From: Bacteroides sp.
GTDB lineage: Bacteria; Bacteroidota; Bacteroidia; Bacteroidales; Bacteroidaceae
NCBI GenBank assembly: GCA_019414725.1
Contig: DXLM01000023.1
Location: forward strand, 1-39,734
DNA: 39,734 bases
Reading direction: 5' to 3'
Under the pieces are notes generated by a model, which saw only the letters and a list, made by a program, of their open reading frames with translations, was not told the DNA's origin and ran no database searches. Positions 15,149-24,568 of the stretch are shown piece after piece. Numbering within the stretch: position 1 is the stretch's first letter; the number at the start of each line of letters is the position of its first letter. The position numbers were made by a program, and so were the translations under genes.

Positions 15149-17329
15149 TCACTTGATCTCTTTAATAGAGATAGCGTAACCACCTCCAATTCCAGCTTTC
15201 AGAGTCATTTTGCTCTTGCTGGTAACCTTTTTCTTTGTAATGGTATATGCTTGAGGATTCTTGTCCCAACTTGCATCTTTAGCATCTGCATAAATAATTG
15301 CTTCATACTTCTTATCCGGATCAAGGAAGTCGAATGATAATTTTGACACATGACCGTTATAGCCAGCTGTACAGCCCACATACCAATCATTAGTATTCTT
15401 AGCACGACGAGCAATTGTTATATATTCTCCCGGCTCAGCTTCCAGATATTTTGTCTCATCCCAATCAACAGCTACATCTTTAATAAATTGGAAAGCATCC
15501 ATAAAACGTTCATAATTTTCAGGAACATCAGCAGCCATTTGTAATGGACTGTACATAGTTACATAAAGAGCCAGCTGACGTGCCAGAGTTGTACGTGCAT
15601 GCGACTTATTATTCGGATTCATCTTACTGCAATCAGGTTCAAAAATTCCCGGAGTATAATCCATCGGACCACCAATCAGACGAGTAAACGGCAAAATTGT
15701 TGTATGATTTACATTGTTTCCACCAAAAGATTCATATTCAGTTCCGCGAGCTGATTCATTGCCAATCAGATTAGGATAAGTACGGCAAAGTCCTGTAGGA
15801 CGTACTGCTTCGTGAGCATTAACCATAATTTTATAATCAGCAGCTTTCTTTACAGCATACAAATAGTGATCAACCATCCACTGACCGTAGTGATGTTCTC
15901 CTCTCGGAATAATGTCACCTACATAACCACTCTTTACAGAATGATAACCATTATCTACCATGAATTGATAAGCTTTATCCATATGGCGTTCATAATTGCG
16001 GACAGAAGATGAAGTTTCATGATGCATCATCATTTCAATACCTTTACTTGCCGCATAACGATGAATTTCTTCTACATCAAAATCTGGATAAGGAGTCACG
16101 AAATCGAACACATAATCTTTGCTCTTACCAAACCAGTCTTCCCATCCTTGATTCCATCCTTCCACCAGTACAGCATCAAAACCATGTTTAGCAGCAAAAT
16201 CAATATAACGTTTTACATTTGCCGTATTAGCAGAATGCTTTCCATTTGGCTTAGTCTGTGAGTAATCAGTTTGTCCCAATTTTACACTTGGCAATTCATC
16301 TGTATATGCCCATGTACCTTTATTGGTAATCATATCCCACCATACGCCAATATATTTCACAGGATGAATCCAAGAAGTATCTTCTATCTTACATGGTTCA
16401 TTCAGGTTCAAGGTAATTCGCGAAGCCAGAATGTTACGGGCATCATCGCTTACGATAATCGTACGCCAAGGCGAATTACATGGAGTCTGCATATATCCTT
16501 TATCTCCCTTTGCATCAGGAGTCAGCCATGATTCAAAAATCATATTCTTATCATCCAAGTTCAAACTCATACAAGAATAATCTTTCAATGCAGCTTCATG
16601 CAAGTTTATATAAAGCCCATCATCAGTCTTCATCATCAGTGCTGTTTGAACACCTGTCTGTGAGAATACATACTGTGAAGAATTTTCTGTTACAGCCGCA
16701 CTCATCTTTCCACGTATTTCAGATAAGCGTGAAGTTGTGTAATCGTATTCTTGTGTATCATAATCTCCCGGAATCCAGAATGCTGTATGATCTCCCGTCA
16801 TAGCAAACTGAGTATGCTCTTCTTTGATAACAAAATAATTCAGATTTTTTTGCTGAGGGAACTCGTAGCGGAAACCTAAACCATCATTGAACAAACGAAA
16901 ACGGATAATGATATAACGATCATTTTCAGGCTGGTCAAGTGTGACTTCCAGTTCGTTATAATGATTACGGATTTCACTTTCTTCTCCCCACACCGGACGC
17001 CAAACTTCATCGAAAGTAGAAGTACGTGTATCTTTAATCTTAAATCCAGTCATCAGATTCATTTTTTCATCTACGCGTTCCTTATCTTTGCGTTCTGTCC
17101 ATTCAAATCCGATTCTCTTTTCTGGATCTTCTCTCTTCAGTTCAAGGCCAAGAGTACTAGGCTTTATCACAGCTTTATCTTTAAAGAAAAGCTCATATAC
17201 AGGAGCCCCGTTACTGTTTAAACTAAAGTTCATTTTTAAATTACCATCTGGTGAAGTCAGATTTTGTGCACTCAATGCAAACGCACAGTAGCACATAGCT
17301 ACAAAGGCAAAGGTTCTTTTTAGATTCAT
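15149..17329 (-). CDS. susB: SusB-type GH97 alpha-glucosidase
   Basis: This 726-aa periplasmic glucosidase releases glucose from malto-oligosaccharides. It has a Sec signal (MNLKRTFAFVAMCYCAFALSAQ), an N-terminal beta-super-sandwich (about 25-300), then the GH97 barrel. Glutamates lie at E194, E390 (VLVEGWNQG), E438 (MMMHHETSSS), E507 (NAHEAVRPTG), E525 (IGNESARGT) and E531. As I recall, B. thetaiotaomicron SusB uses E194, E391, E439, E508, E526 and E532 as catalytic and calcium-binding residues, so the full set is kept and an inverting, calcium-dependent enzyme is expected. B. thetaiotaomicron SusB has 738 aa. The gene lies 166 bp after susA and has a promoter candidate of its own. Confidence 0.94.
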   Translation of the reverse strand: MNLKRTFAFVAMCYCAFALSAQNLTSPDGNLKMNFSLNSNGAPVYELFFKDKAVIKPSTLGLELKREDPEKRIGFEWTERKDKERVDEKMNLMTGFKIKDTRTSTFDEVWRPVWGEESEIRNHYNELEVTLDQPENDRYIIIRFRLFNDGLGFRYEFPQQKNLNYFVIKEEHTQFAMTGDHTAFWIPGDYDTQEYDYTTSRLSEIRGKMSAAVTENSSQYVFSQTGVQTALMMKTDDGLYINLHEAALKDYSCMSLNLDDKNMIFESWLTPDAKGDKGYMQTPCNSPWRTIIVSDDARNILASRITLNLNEPCKIEDTSWIHPVKYIGVWWDMITNKGTWAYTDELPSVKLGQTDYSQTKPNGKHSANTANVKRYIDFAAKHGFDAVLVEGWNQGWEDWFGKSKDYVFDFVTPYPDFDVEEIHRYAASKGIEMMMHHETSSSVRNYERHMDKAYQFMVDNGYHSVKSGYVGDIIPRGEHHYGQWMVDHYLYAVKKAADYKIMVNAHEAVRPTGLCRTYPNLIGNESARGTEYESFGGNNVNHTTILPFTRLIGGPMDYTPGIFEPDCSKMNPNNKSHARTTLARQLALYVTMYSPLQMAADVPENYERFMDAFQFIKDVAVDWDETKYLEAEPGEYITIARRAKNTNDWYVGCTAGYNGHVSKLSFDFLDPDKKYEAIIYADAKDASWDKNPQAYTITKKKVTSKSKMTLKAGIGGGYAISIKEIK

Positions 17330-17372
17330 AGTTTTATAAGGTATTATGATTAATAATTTTTTAGGTCATAAG

Positions 17373-17380
17373 CAAAATTA
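17373..17380 (-). promoter_or_regulatory. candidate -7 box of susB
   Basis: TAATTTTG on the minus strand, 43 bp before the susB start. A TTTCATATGAAA palindrome lies 24 bp further upstream. A separate promoter in front of susB is known for the B. thetaiotaomicron locus and agrees with the 166-bp gap here. Confidence 0.45.
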
Positions 17381-17404
17381 AATGTGTTATCAGTTTGTTA
17401 TTTC

Positions 17405-17416
17405 TTTCATATGAAA
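17405..17416. promoter_or_regulatory. 12-bp perfect palindrome upstream of the susB promoter candidate
   Basis: TTTCATATGAAA is self-complementary. It lies just upstream of where the -33 region would fall, a common activator position. Binding by SusR is only a guess. Confidence 0.4.
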
Positions 17417-17495
17417 AATACAAATCTACAAAACATTTAATTAATTATATTTCAGATAATTGGCTCATAAGACAGGAGCAATAAATATAAATCCA

Positions 17496-19349
17496 TTAGA
17501 AACAGAGAATCAAAATTTCACGTTCTTTCAGAGATAATTTATCTGTCAAAGCCACATGCTTCCCACTCAAGAAATCTATGCTTTCCGGCTGTGGCAATAT
17601 CTCCTGATAAGGTTTTAAACTCAATTCCTGCGGACTATCCGTACCATTCATTATTACAACAACAGACTTGCCATTATACACTCGTTGATAAACATAGGTA
17701 CCCTGACTGATAGAATAATGTTTTAGTGTACCATGAGAAAGTACTTTATTTCCCTTACGCCAATTCAATAATTTACGAGTAAAATCGAATGCTTCATTCT
17801 GCAATGCTGTACGTCCATCTGGTACGAAGCAATTTATTTTATCTTCTTGCCAGCCCCCAGGAAAGTCCTTTCTTAATTCTCCATCTCCATTTCCCTTGTC
17901 ACCAGTCATCAAAATCTCTGTACCATAATATATCTGCGGTATTCCGCGTGTAGTAAGCAAAAATGTTATGGTCTGTTTATACCTCGTCAAGTTATCAGCC
18001 TTCTCATCAGTTGTAGCAAAACGAGAAGTATCATGGTTATCGAAGAATACCAGCAGGTTCATCGGATCAGCATATACGATATCTTGTGTCAGATAGTCGT
18101 ACAATTTATACAGTCCTCCTCCCCACTCTCCAGTTTCTTCATCAAAAGCTTGGTTCATCAAACTTTGTAAAGGGAAATCCATTACTGTCGGTAAATTGGA
18201 ATTTCGTGGAGCTGCCAGTTTGCTATCCTTCTGCCAATAAGAAACTAAGACATTACTATTTAACCATGTTTCACCTACGATATTAAAATAAGGATACTCT
18301 TCAAGTACTTCCTTACACCATTCACTCATAAAATCAAAATCGGCATACGGATGAGTATCCTGACGAATCCCATTAATGCCAGTGTACTCAATCCACCAGA
18401 TACTATTTTGAATAAGATAACGTGCTACATGACGATTACGCTGATTCCAGTCAGGCATAACTGAAGTAAACCATCCATCAGTAGCAATCTTACGTTCATA
18501 CTCACTGGCATGTACATCCATTACGCTAGCTGTTTTAAATGAAGTCTGCACATATTCCGAGTGAAAATTAAACCATTCTTTAGAGGGTTTATCTTTAAAC
18601 AGGTAATTTTCACTACCACAATGGTTGAAAATCATGTCCATCACAACCTTCAACCCTTTCTGATGTGCCTTTTCAACCAATGTCTTAAATTCCTCATTAC
18701 TTCCTAAACGACGATCCAGCTGATAATAATCTGTAATGGCATAACCATGATACGATCCCTCTTTCATATCGTTCTCCTGAGTTGGATTCAGCCAAATAGC
18801 TGTTACCCCCAAATCTGCAATATAATCCAGATAATCAGCAATGCCTTGTAAATCACCTCCATGCCGAGCAAAAGAGTCATTACGGTCTACTCTATTTTCG
18901 AGCATTCCTTCAACAATATCATTATCTGGATTCCCATTAGCAAAGCGATCAGGCATAATCAAATAAAGGACATCTTCAGAAGTAAAGCCTTTTACATCTT
19001 CTCCTTTACGTACACGTGGCTTCAGCTCATAAGGTATCGTAAGTTTCTTTTTACCATCTTTTAATGCAATATTAAAGGTTTGCGCTTCAGCTTCAGACAA
19101 ATCAATATACAATAGTAAATAATTCGGATTATCTTGTTTAACGACCTCTTTTAATATAACCCCTTTACCAGATAAAGACACTTCAGAAGAAGAGATATGG
19201 TTGCCATATAATAGAATCTGCAACTCAGGATTCTTCATATCAGCCCACCAGTAGCTCGGAGCGATCTTATCTACCTTTATAGTCGCAGCAGCACGGCAAA
19301 TACCGCAAAAACTAAAGATAACCATAAATAAAAGCCATGTATGTTTCAT
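17496..19349 (-). CDS. susA: SusA-type neopullulanase/cyclomaltodextrinase (GH13)
   Basis: This 617-aa periplasmic alpha-glucan hydrolase begins at MKHTWLLFMVIFSFCGICRA (Sec signal). The frame is open to 19454, but the extension covers the -7 box and destroys the signal peptide. The length matches B. thetaiotaomicron SusA. An N-terminal beta domain (about 22-110, IKVDKIAPSYWWADMKNP) typical of cyclomaltodextrinases precedes the GH13 barrel. GH13 regions are DMIFNH (238-243), GIRQD with nucleophile D331, VGETW with E360, and FDNHD with D440. It would split imported maltodextrins before SusB finishes them. It is the first gene of the minus-strand locus and is divergent from susR. Confidence 0.94.
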   Translation of the reverse strand: MKHTWLLFMVIFSFCGICRAAATIKVDKIAPSYWWADMKNPELQILLYGNHISSSEVSLSGKGVILKEVVKQDNPNYLLLYIDLSEAEAQTFNIALKDGKKKLTIPYELKPRVRKGEDVKGFTSEDVLYLIMPDRFANGNPDNDIVEGMLENRVDRNDSFARHGGDLQGIADYLDYIADLGVTAIWLNPTQENDMKEGSYHGYAITDYYQLDRRLGSNEEFKTLVEKAHQKGLKVVMDMIFNHCGSENYLFKDKPSKEWFNFHSEYVQTSFKTASVMDVHASEYERKIATDGWFTSVMPDWNQRNRHVARYLIQNSIWWIEYTGINGIRQDTHPYADFDFMSEWCKEVLEEYPYFNIVGETWLNSNVLVSYWQKDSKLAAPRNSNLPTVMDFPLQSLMNQAFDEETGEWGGGLYKLYDYLTQDIVYADPMNLLVFFDNHDTSRFATTDEKADNLTRYKQTITFLLTTRGIPQIYYGTEILMTGDKGNGDGELRKDFPGGWQEDKINCFVPDGRTALQNEAFDFTRKLLNWRKGNKVLSHGTLKHYSISQGTYVYQRVYNGKSVVVIMNGTDSPQELSLKPYQEILPQPESIDFLSGKHVALTDKLSLKEREILILCF

Positions 19350-19388
19350 GATATTTAAGATTAATATGATTTGAAATGTTTTTCGATG

Positions 19389-19396
19389 CAAAAGTA
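19389..19396 (-). promoter_or_regulatory. -7 box of susA
   Basis: TACTTTTG on the minus strand, 39 bp before the susA start. An inverted repeat ATATTT-N7-AAATAT (19419-19437) lies 22 bp further upstream, a position similar to that of the palindrome at susB. Confidence 0.6.
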
Positions 19397-19565
19397 TACC
19401 TTTGACAATATTTTTATTATATTTGGAAAATAAATATAAACGCCTTGTGAACATAAAATACAGAAAACAAAGAACTTAACCTAATACAACCATATCAATT
19501 ATATAAATAGTTTTAGCACTAAATTTTGTATTATGATACACTTTTTAACATAGCTATAGCACCAA

Positions 19566-21188
19566 ATGAAACAAAATATCCGTATTTTCATAGCAAGATA
19601 TAAATTCATCTGGCTATTAACCAGTATGATTTTATTAACCCTGTCTGCTCAAGCACAACAAGCTAATCATGAAAAAGTTTTGCAGCAACTCGATGAAGTC
19701 ATTACTAAGAAAGCTTCTTTTCGCACTGAACGAGAAACAACAATATCTCAACTTAAACAGCAACTACATTACGCAACAACAGAAGAAGACAAGTATAAAC
19801 TATGTAATGAATTACTCGGACTATATTTACATTATCAAGCAGACTCAGCTCTGTATTATATAAACAAAAAATCGGAATATGCACTATTATTAAATAAACC
19901 GGAGTTACATGACGAAATCATTATCAATCGTGCAGAAGTCATGGGAGTCATGGGTATGTACAATGAAGCATTAACAGAGTTACAACAAATATCTCCCAGT
20001 AAATTAGACAAGAAAAACTTAATATACTATTACTTTACAGCACGTACATGCTACGGATGGTTAGCCGACTACACTATAGGACATGATGCTAAACAAAAAT
20101 ATTTACATCTGACAGATTTATATCGTGATTCGATAATGAATAGTATCGATTCCGGAGTAGATCGCAATATTGTTTTAGCAGAGAGATTCATTCTTTCTGC
20201 ACAACCGGATAAAGCCCTTCCCATGCTTAATCAAATGCTTACTACGTCCCTTGATTTAAGGCAAAAGGCATATATATATTATACATTATCAATGGCATAT
20301 GAGGTAAAAAACGAACCTGATATGCAAATCTATTATCTGGCGCAAACTGCAATCATTGATTTAAGCACATCTGTCAGAGAATATGCCTCGCTACAAAAAC
20401 TGGCACGACTCATCTATCGTCATGGCGATTTAAAAAGAGCATATAGCTACTTAAGTTGTTCTATGGAAGATGCCGTAGCCTGCAACGCTCGTCTGCGTTT
20501 TGCCGAAGTTACAGAATTTTATCCAATTATCGACCATGCATATTCTCAAAAAGAAGCTCAAGAAAAAAGAATGGTTGTCATACTCTTAGTATACACGGGA
20601 ATATTAGCCGTTCTATTAATTATCCTAGCATCATACTTGTATTATGGTCTGAAAAAATTATCTATCACACGAAAACATTTATACCTTTCCAACAAAGAAC
20701 TGCAAGCAGCCAACGAAAGTTTGGTCCAAACCGGAAAGATTAAAGAAGTATACATAGCACGGTATCTGGATCGTTGTGTCAGTTATCTTGAAAAGCTTGA
20801 GCAATATCGCCGTTCGTTGGAAAAACTTGCAATGGCTTCACGTATTGATGATCTATTCAAAGCTATACGTTCTGAACAGTTCCTTCGTGACGAACGGAAG
20901 AATTTCTATAATGAATTCGATAAATCATTTTTAGAGTTGTTCCCTAATTTTATAGAGGACTTCAATAAATTACTAACAGATGAAGGGAAAATATACCCTA
21001 AACCGGGTGAAATACTAAACACAGAACTCCGTATTTTCGCTTTAATACGTTTGGGAGTAACCGATGCCAATCGTATCGCCCATTTTTTGGGTTATTCACT
21101 AGCGACTGTTTACAACTATCGCAGCAAAATACGCAATAGAGCGAAAGGTGACAAAGATCATTTCGAACAAGAAGTAATGAATCTATAG
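19566..21188 (+). CDS. susR: SusR-type membrane-bound transcriptional regulator
   Basis: This 540-aa regulator is divergent from susA. It has a hydrophobic N-terminus (about 12-31), a long periplasmic helical region of TPR character (about 35-330), one strong membrane helix (about 336-360, MVVILLVYTGILAVLLIILA), then a cytoplasmic coiled region and a C-terminal LuxR-like HTH (about 485-525, LRIFALIRLGVTDANRIAHF followed by YNYRSKIRNR). This plan is that of SusR of B. thetaiotaomicron, which senses maltose and activates the sus genes. The two-membrane-segment layout implies direct sensing in the periplasm and DNA binding at the membrane. A terminator follows the stop. Confidence 0.9.
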   Translation: MKQNIRIFIARYKFIWLLTSMILLTLSAQAQQANHEKVLQQLDEVITKKASFRTERETTISQLKQQLHYATTEEDKYKLCNELLGLYLHYQADSALYYINKKSEYALLLNKPELHDEIIINRAEVMGVMGMYNEALTELQQISPSKLDKKNLIYYYFTARTCYGWLADYTIGHDAKQKYLHLTDLYRDSIMNSIDSGVDRNIVLAERFILSAQPDKALPMLNQMLTTSLDLRQKAYIYYTLSMAYEVKNEPDMQIYYLAQTAIIDLSTSVREYASLQKLARLIYRHGDLKRAYSYLSCSMEDAVACNARLRFAEVTEFYPIIDHAYSQKEAQEKRMVVILLVYTGILAVLLIILASYLYYGLKKLSITRKHLYLSNKELQAANESLVQTGKIKEVYIARYLDRCVSYLEKLEQYRRSLEKLAMASRIDDLFKAIRSEQFLRDERKNFYNEFDKSFLELFPNFIEDFNKLLTDEGKIYPKPGEILNTELRIFALIRLGVTDANRIAHFLGYSLATVYNYRSKIRNRAKGDKDHFEQEVMNL

Positions 21189-21231
21189 CAAATCGATCAC
21201 CAGCCTTGTTTTAATGGAAAATATATAAAAC

Positions 21232-21277
21232 AAATAGCCCCTCATAAAATTCATTTTTGAGAGGCTATTTGATTTTT
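21232..21277. terminator. bidirectional terminator behind susR
   Basis: AAATAGCC (21232-21239) pairs with GGCTATTT (21263-21270), with a further CTCA/TGAG step inside. A T-rich tail follows on the plus strand. It lies between two convergent genes. Confidence 0.7.
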
Positions 21278-21284
21278 GCACATA

Positions 21285-22022
21285 TTAAAAACTTAATCCC
21301 GCAACAAAATAAAGCCCTTCCGTAGAAGGATTCCATATTGCTTTAGCAAAAAGAGGCAATGACCAACTTTCCGAAATCTTTATTTCTTTCGAAGCCTCTA
21401 TACCTACTTCACAAACAGCAAAACCATTTATCATATCTTTCGAATAACTGGAATTTTCTCCTCCTGTATAGAAATCATTTTCCCAAGGAGTTGCTCCAGC
21501 CTCTACAGTCCAGTCTAGTCCTCCCAAAACAAAAGGAACAGAAACTGAAAAATAGGAAGCATAAGCTTTACTTCCATCTGCTTTATAACCGATATTTCCA
21601 GCAAAGTTCGTAAACCAGTCCACCGATAAGAAGCCAAAGTCATATCCAATCTGCGCTTCAAATGTATGACTCGTATTATGTGCCCCATAGTGGAAGTATC
21701 CCGGTCCACCATTAGTCCAATAATCAGTTACAGAGCAACTGAATCCTTTCACTTCATAACCTAAGGTCAGATCAAACTCTTTTATATCATCTTTATCAAA
21801 TCCAACAGTTCCCCATCCTGTAAGAGAAAAACCTTTGTAAGCCAACGACACTTCTGGCTGAATGCTGACATTTCCCAAATCCTGGCCACGCCAAATATAG
21901 CCACTTACTAAATCCATACCAACACTTGCATCGAACTTGTCTTGAGCTTTCATTCCAACCGGATAACAAATAAGTACGCCCCAAAGTAATAATATTGCAT
22001 TTCGGACTGTTTTCATCATCAT
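21285..22022 (-). CDS. outer-membrane beta-barrel protein, possibly TorF-like porin
   Basis: This 245-aa protein has a Sec signal (NAILLLWGVLICYPVGMKAQ) and alternating hydrophobic strands ending in an aromatic C-terminus (LYFVAGLSF), so it is an outer-membrane barrel of perhaps 10-12 strands. The opening ASVGMDLVSGYIWRGQDLGN followed by a PEVSLAYKGFSLTGWGT block resembles the putative porin family named TorF (TIGR02001), but this assignment is from motif memory only. It is divergent from the split AraC-type gene at 22145. The -7 box TAACTTTG (complement of 22063-22070) lies 40 bp upstream. ATG codons at 22022, 22019 and 22016 are equally possible starts. Cargo unknown. Confidence 0.65.
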   Translation of the reverse strand: MMMKTVRNAILLLWGVLICYPVGMKAQDKFDASVGMDLVSGYIWRGQDLGNVSIQPEVSLAYKGFSLTGWGTVGFDKDDIKEFDLTLGYEVKGFSCSVTDYWTNGGPGYFHYGAHNTSHTFEAQIGYDFGFLSVDWFTNFAGNIGYKADGSKAYASYFSVSVPFVLGGLDWTVEAGATPWENDFYTGGENSSYSKDMINGFAVCEVGIEASKEIKISESWSLPLFAKAIWNPSTEGLYFVAGLSF

Positions 22023-22062
22023 AATCTACACTTATTAATAACCATTAATTAAAAAACGGCTG

Positions 22063-22070
22063 CAAAGTTA
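22063..22070 (-). promoter_or_regulatory. -7 box of the outer-membrane barrel gene
   Basis: TAACTTTG on the minus strand, followed by CAGCCG. Confidence 0.6.
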
Positions 22071-22114
22071 GAAAATAAAACTTCCTCAAACACCATTAAA
22101 TTTATTATCATTCT

Positions 22115-22122
22115 TATTTTTG
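22115..22122 (+). promoter_or_regulatory. -7 box of the split AraC-type gene
   Basis: TATTTTTG, 22 bp before the ATG at 22145. This is the same spacing as in both AraC copies at 4010 and 6272, so the promoter of the broken gene is still intact. Confidence 0.6.
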
Positions 22123-22144
22123 CAAATACATAAATAAGAGAATC

Positions 22145-23021
22145 ATGATATCTCAAGAAAATCTCATAGAAAAAGAAACGATTATCTTCAAAGACTTATC
22201 AGATATATTAGGCCCCAATGTGCACGAACAATCATTTGTATTCAAAGGATTCATTTTCGGTATTTGCACGAAGGGATATATTAAGCTTAAGATAAACTAT
22301 AATACCCATCATATCTGTCAAAATGGAATATTTATTATTATTCCCCAACACATCATTCATATCAAAGAATGTTCGTCCGACTTCGAAATGAAAGTGATGC
22401 ACATATTACCCGACTTTCTATGTGCGCTACCTATTACCCCCGATTTTAACCTGTTAAAACAAACAGCCTCAACACCTTGCCTACAACTTCAAGAGAAAGA
22501 CTCAGAAGAAATAATAACCCATTCTTTCTCTAAACACAAGTACACTCAGTTACTTACAAGAAACAATGCATTTAATTTCTGAGAGTTTAGAACAGTTCCG
22601 TTTCTATAAGAGTGGTATAATCAGTCATTTGTGCAATTTTTTATTACTACAAATAACAGATATACTATGCCAGAATAATCAGGAAGTATCAATTTGCATC
22701 AAGCGCACCGACGAGATATTTCGTAATTTCAAAAAACTTTCAAGTCATAATTACAGAAAGCACCATGACATACTATTTTATGCAAACAATTTAAACATCT
22801 CAACAACCTATCTATCCAGAATCGTAAAGAACATTACAGGACATACAGTTCACTTTCATATATCAGAACTTCTCTGCACAGAAGCTAAAAGACTATTAGA
22901 TACTACTGATATGGGGATAAAGGAAATAGCAGATGAACTAGACTTTTCTGATCAGTCTGTCTTTGGAAAGTTTTTCGTAAAAGCAACAGGAGTTTCTCCA
23001 CTCAAATATCGTAAAAGATAA
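22145..23021 (+). pseudogene. AraC-family regulator split by a frameshift
   Basis: Two frames together make one regulator of about 290 residues. The first (22145-22582, 145 aa) has the N-terminal cupin-like sensing domain (FGICTKGYIKLKINYN, IFIIIPQHIIHI). The second (ATG at 22566, open from about 22509, to 23021) has the linker helix and the AraC HTH pair (FYANNLNISTTYLSRIV and IKEIADELDFSDQSVFGKF, then VKATGVSPLKYRK). The frame changes between about 22509 and 22566. No homopolymer is present there, so phase variation by slippage is unlikely. A truncated DNA-binding protein could still be made from the second frame. It is divergent from the barrel gene and would be its regulator. A sequencing error is the main alternative. 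Confidence 0.75.
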
Positions 23022-23099
23022 CTTGTGACAAGTAACTCTAACCTGTAAAAAACAGCTTTATTACCTCTTTAAAATTATCTTCTTATTTTTCAATAAAAT

Positions 23100-23154
23100 A
23101 AAATGGTATGTGAAAAAGAGAATAAAAGAATTCTATTTGCACATACCATTTTTT
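23100..23154. terminator. bidirectional terminator between the split AraC gene and the dehydrogenase
   Basis: AAAATGGTATGTG (23100-23112) pairs with CACATACCATTTT (23140-23152) over 13 bp. A T run follows on the plus strand and an A/T-rich tail on the minus strand. Confidence 0.8.
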
Positions 23155-23173
23155 ACAATCTACATCAAACTAC

Positions 23174-24346
23174 TTATTTATACGATTGTCTATAGATATT
23201 CAAAACTTCATCATCAGTCAACGGACGTGGATCTAATGTAAATAATCCGCCCATTGTATCACGAGCATTCTGAACCATCTTCGGAAGGTCTTCTTCTTTC
23301 AGCCCCCACTCGCTCAATTTTATATTATCCACATGACATTCCTTTTTCATACGAGCCAATGCATCAATAAAGTCACTTGGACGATTACTCTTCTGCTGCG
23401 TCATTACATCTGCCATTTTCATGTAACGCTTCATACAATCATTACGGAAAGTTTCGAAATATGCTTCACTAAGCGCTATCAGTCCAGCACCATGAGGCAA
23501 CTGTGGATAATATGCACTCATTGCGTGCTCCATAGAATGTTCAGAAGTACAACTGGAAGTTGCTTCTACCAATCCGGCAAGCGTACTAGCCCAAGCAACT
23601 TTTGCACGTGCTTTTAAATTCTTACCGTCGTTTACAGCTACTGGAAGATATTTATAAAGCAAACGTATAGCTTCTAAAGCATAAAGATCGCTAATTGGAG
23701 TAGCACAATTTGCAATAAAACCTTCAGCAGCATGGAAGAAAGCATCAAAACCTTGATAAGCTGTTAAATGCGGAGGTATCGAAATCATCAATTCCGGATC
23801 AATGATAGAAAGAGCCGGGAAAGTAAGACTGCATCCAAAACCGATCTTTTCTTGTTTTTCTTCATTTGTAATTACAGCCCACGGATCAGCCTCCGTACCC
23901 GTTCCGGCAGTAGTAGGGATAGCAATAATTGGAAGAGCTTTTGTTACCGGACGTCCTTTACCACTTCCACCTGTTACATAATTCCAGAAATCTCCATCAT
24001 TACATGCCATCACAGCAATAGCCTTAGCAGAATCGATGGTACTTCCTCCACCTAATCCTATAATAAAATCACATCCTTGTTCCCGACAGATCGCCGCAGC
24101 TTCCATTACATGCGATTTAATAGGATTGGGAAGTATTTTATCATAAACAATAGATGCTACATCATTTTCTGTCAAGAAGCCGATTACCTTATCTAAATAT
24201 CCGTATTTTCTCATTGAAGTTCCACCGGAAATAATAATCATCGCCTTTTTTCCGGGAAGTGTTTCGGTTGCCAACTTCTTTATCTCACCACATCCAAACA
24301 AGATTCTTGTTGGGATATGCAAACTGAAAACAGGATTTGCGTTCAT
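23174..24346 (-). CDS. iron-containing alcohol dehydrogenase
   Basis: This 390-aa member of the group III iron-dependent alcohol dehydrogenase family interconverts an alcohol and aldehyde with NAD(P)H in the cytoplasm. The nucleotide-binding loop is GGGSTIDSAK (98-107, with GLGGGS). TTAGTGTEAD follows at about 145-154. Likely metal ligands are D201 and H205 (GFDAFFHAAEG), H270 (in SEHSMEHAM) and H285 (LPHGAG), so the iron site is complete. The promoter TATATTTG is the complement of 24378-24385. It is on the same strand as the SusC/SusD pair but separated from it by a terminator and 222 bp, so it is a separate transcript. Butanol-dehydrogenase-like is a fair guess; the substrate is not determined. 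Confidence 0.88.
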   Translation of the reverse strand: MNANPVFSLHIPTRILFGCGEIKKLATETLPGKKAMIIISGGTSMRKYGYLDKVIGFLTENDVASIVYDKILPNPIKSHVMEAAAICREQGCDFIIGLGGGSTIDSAKAIAVMACNDGDFWNYVTGGSGKGRPVTKALPIIAIPTTAGTGTEADPWAVITNEEKQEKIGFGCSLTFPALSIIDPELMISIPPHLTAYQGFDAFFHAAEGFIANCATPISDLYALEAIRLLYKYLPVAVNDGKNLKARAKVAWASTLAGLVEATSSCTSEHSMEHAMSAYYPQLPHGAGLIALSEAYFETFRNDCMKRYMKMADVMTQQKSNRPSDFIDALARMKKECHVDNIKLSEWGLKEEDLPKMVQNARDTMGGLFTLDPRPLTDDEVLNIYRQSYK

Positions 24347-24377
24347 AATATTCAGGTTTTTAAAGTTTGTATATGTT

Positions 24378-24385
24378 CAAATATA
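24378..24385 (-). promoter_or_regulatory. -7 box of the alcohol dehydrogenase gene
   Basis: TATATTTG on the minus strand, 31 bp before the start codon. Confidence 0.55.
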
Positions 24386-24463
24386 CGAATAAAACTGTAT
24401 GATATAATACGTAGAATGTTAAATTATATAACAAACATATATTTACACACTAGCATTTACAAC

Positions 24464-24499
24464 AAAAAAGTGCGGAACTCACTGTGAATCCCGCACTTT
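24464..24499 (-). terminator. intrinsic terminator of the second SusC/SusD operon
   Basis: On the minus strand AAAGTGCGG (complement of 24491-24499) pairs with CCGCACTTT (complement of 24467-24475) and is followed by a T run (complement of 24464-24469). It lies 70 bp past the SusD-like stop. Confidence 0.85.
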
Positions 24500-24568
24500 G
24501 TATCTATAAGAACTTAAATCTAAGCGTTATTCTTAAATACACAATAATTATAAAAATAAACTCTTGAA

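Noticed and set aside
19350..19454. Longer start of susA at 19454
   Set aside because: The extension covers the -7 box and removes the N-terminal signal peptide; the 617-aa form matches the known SusA length.
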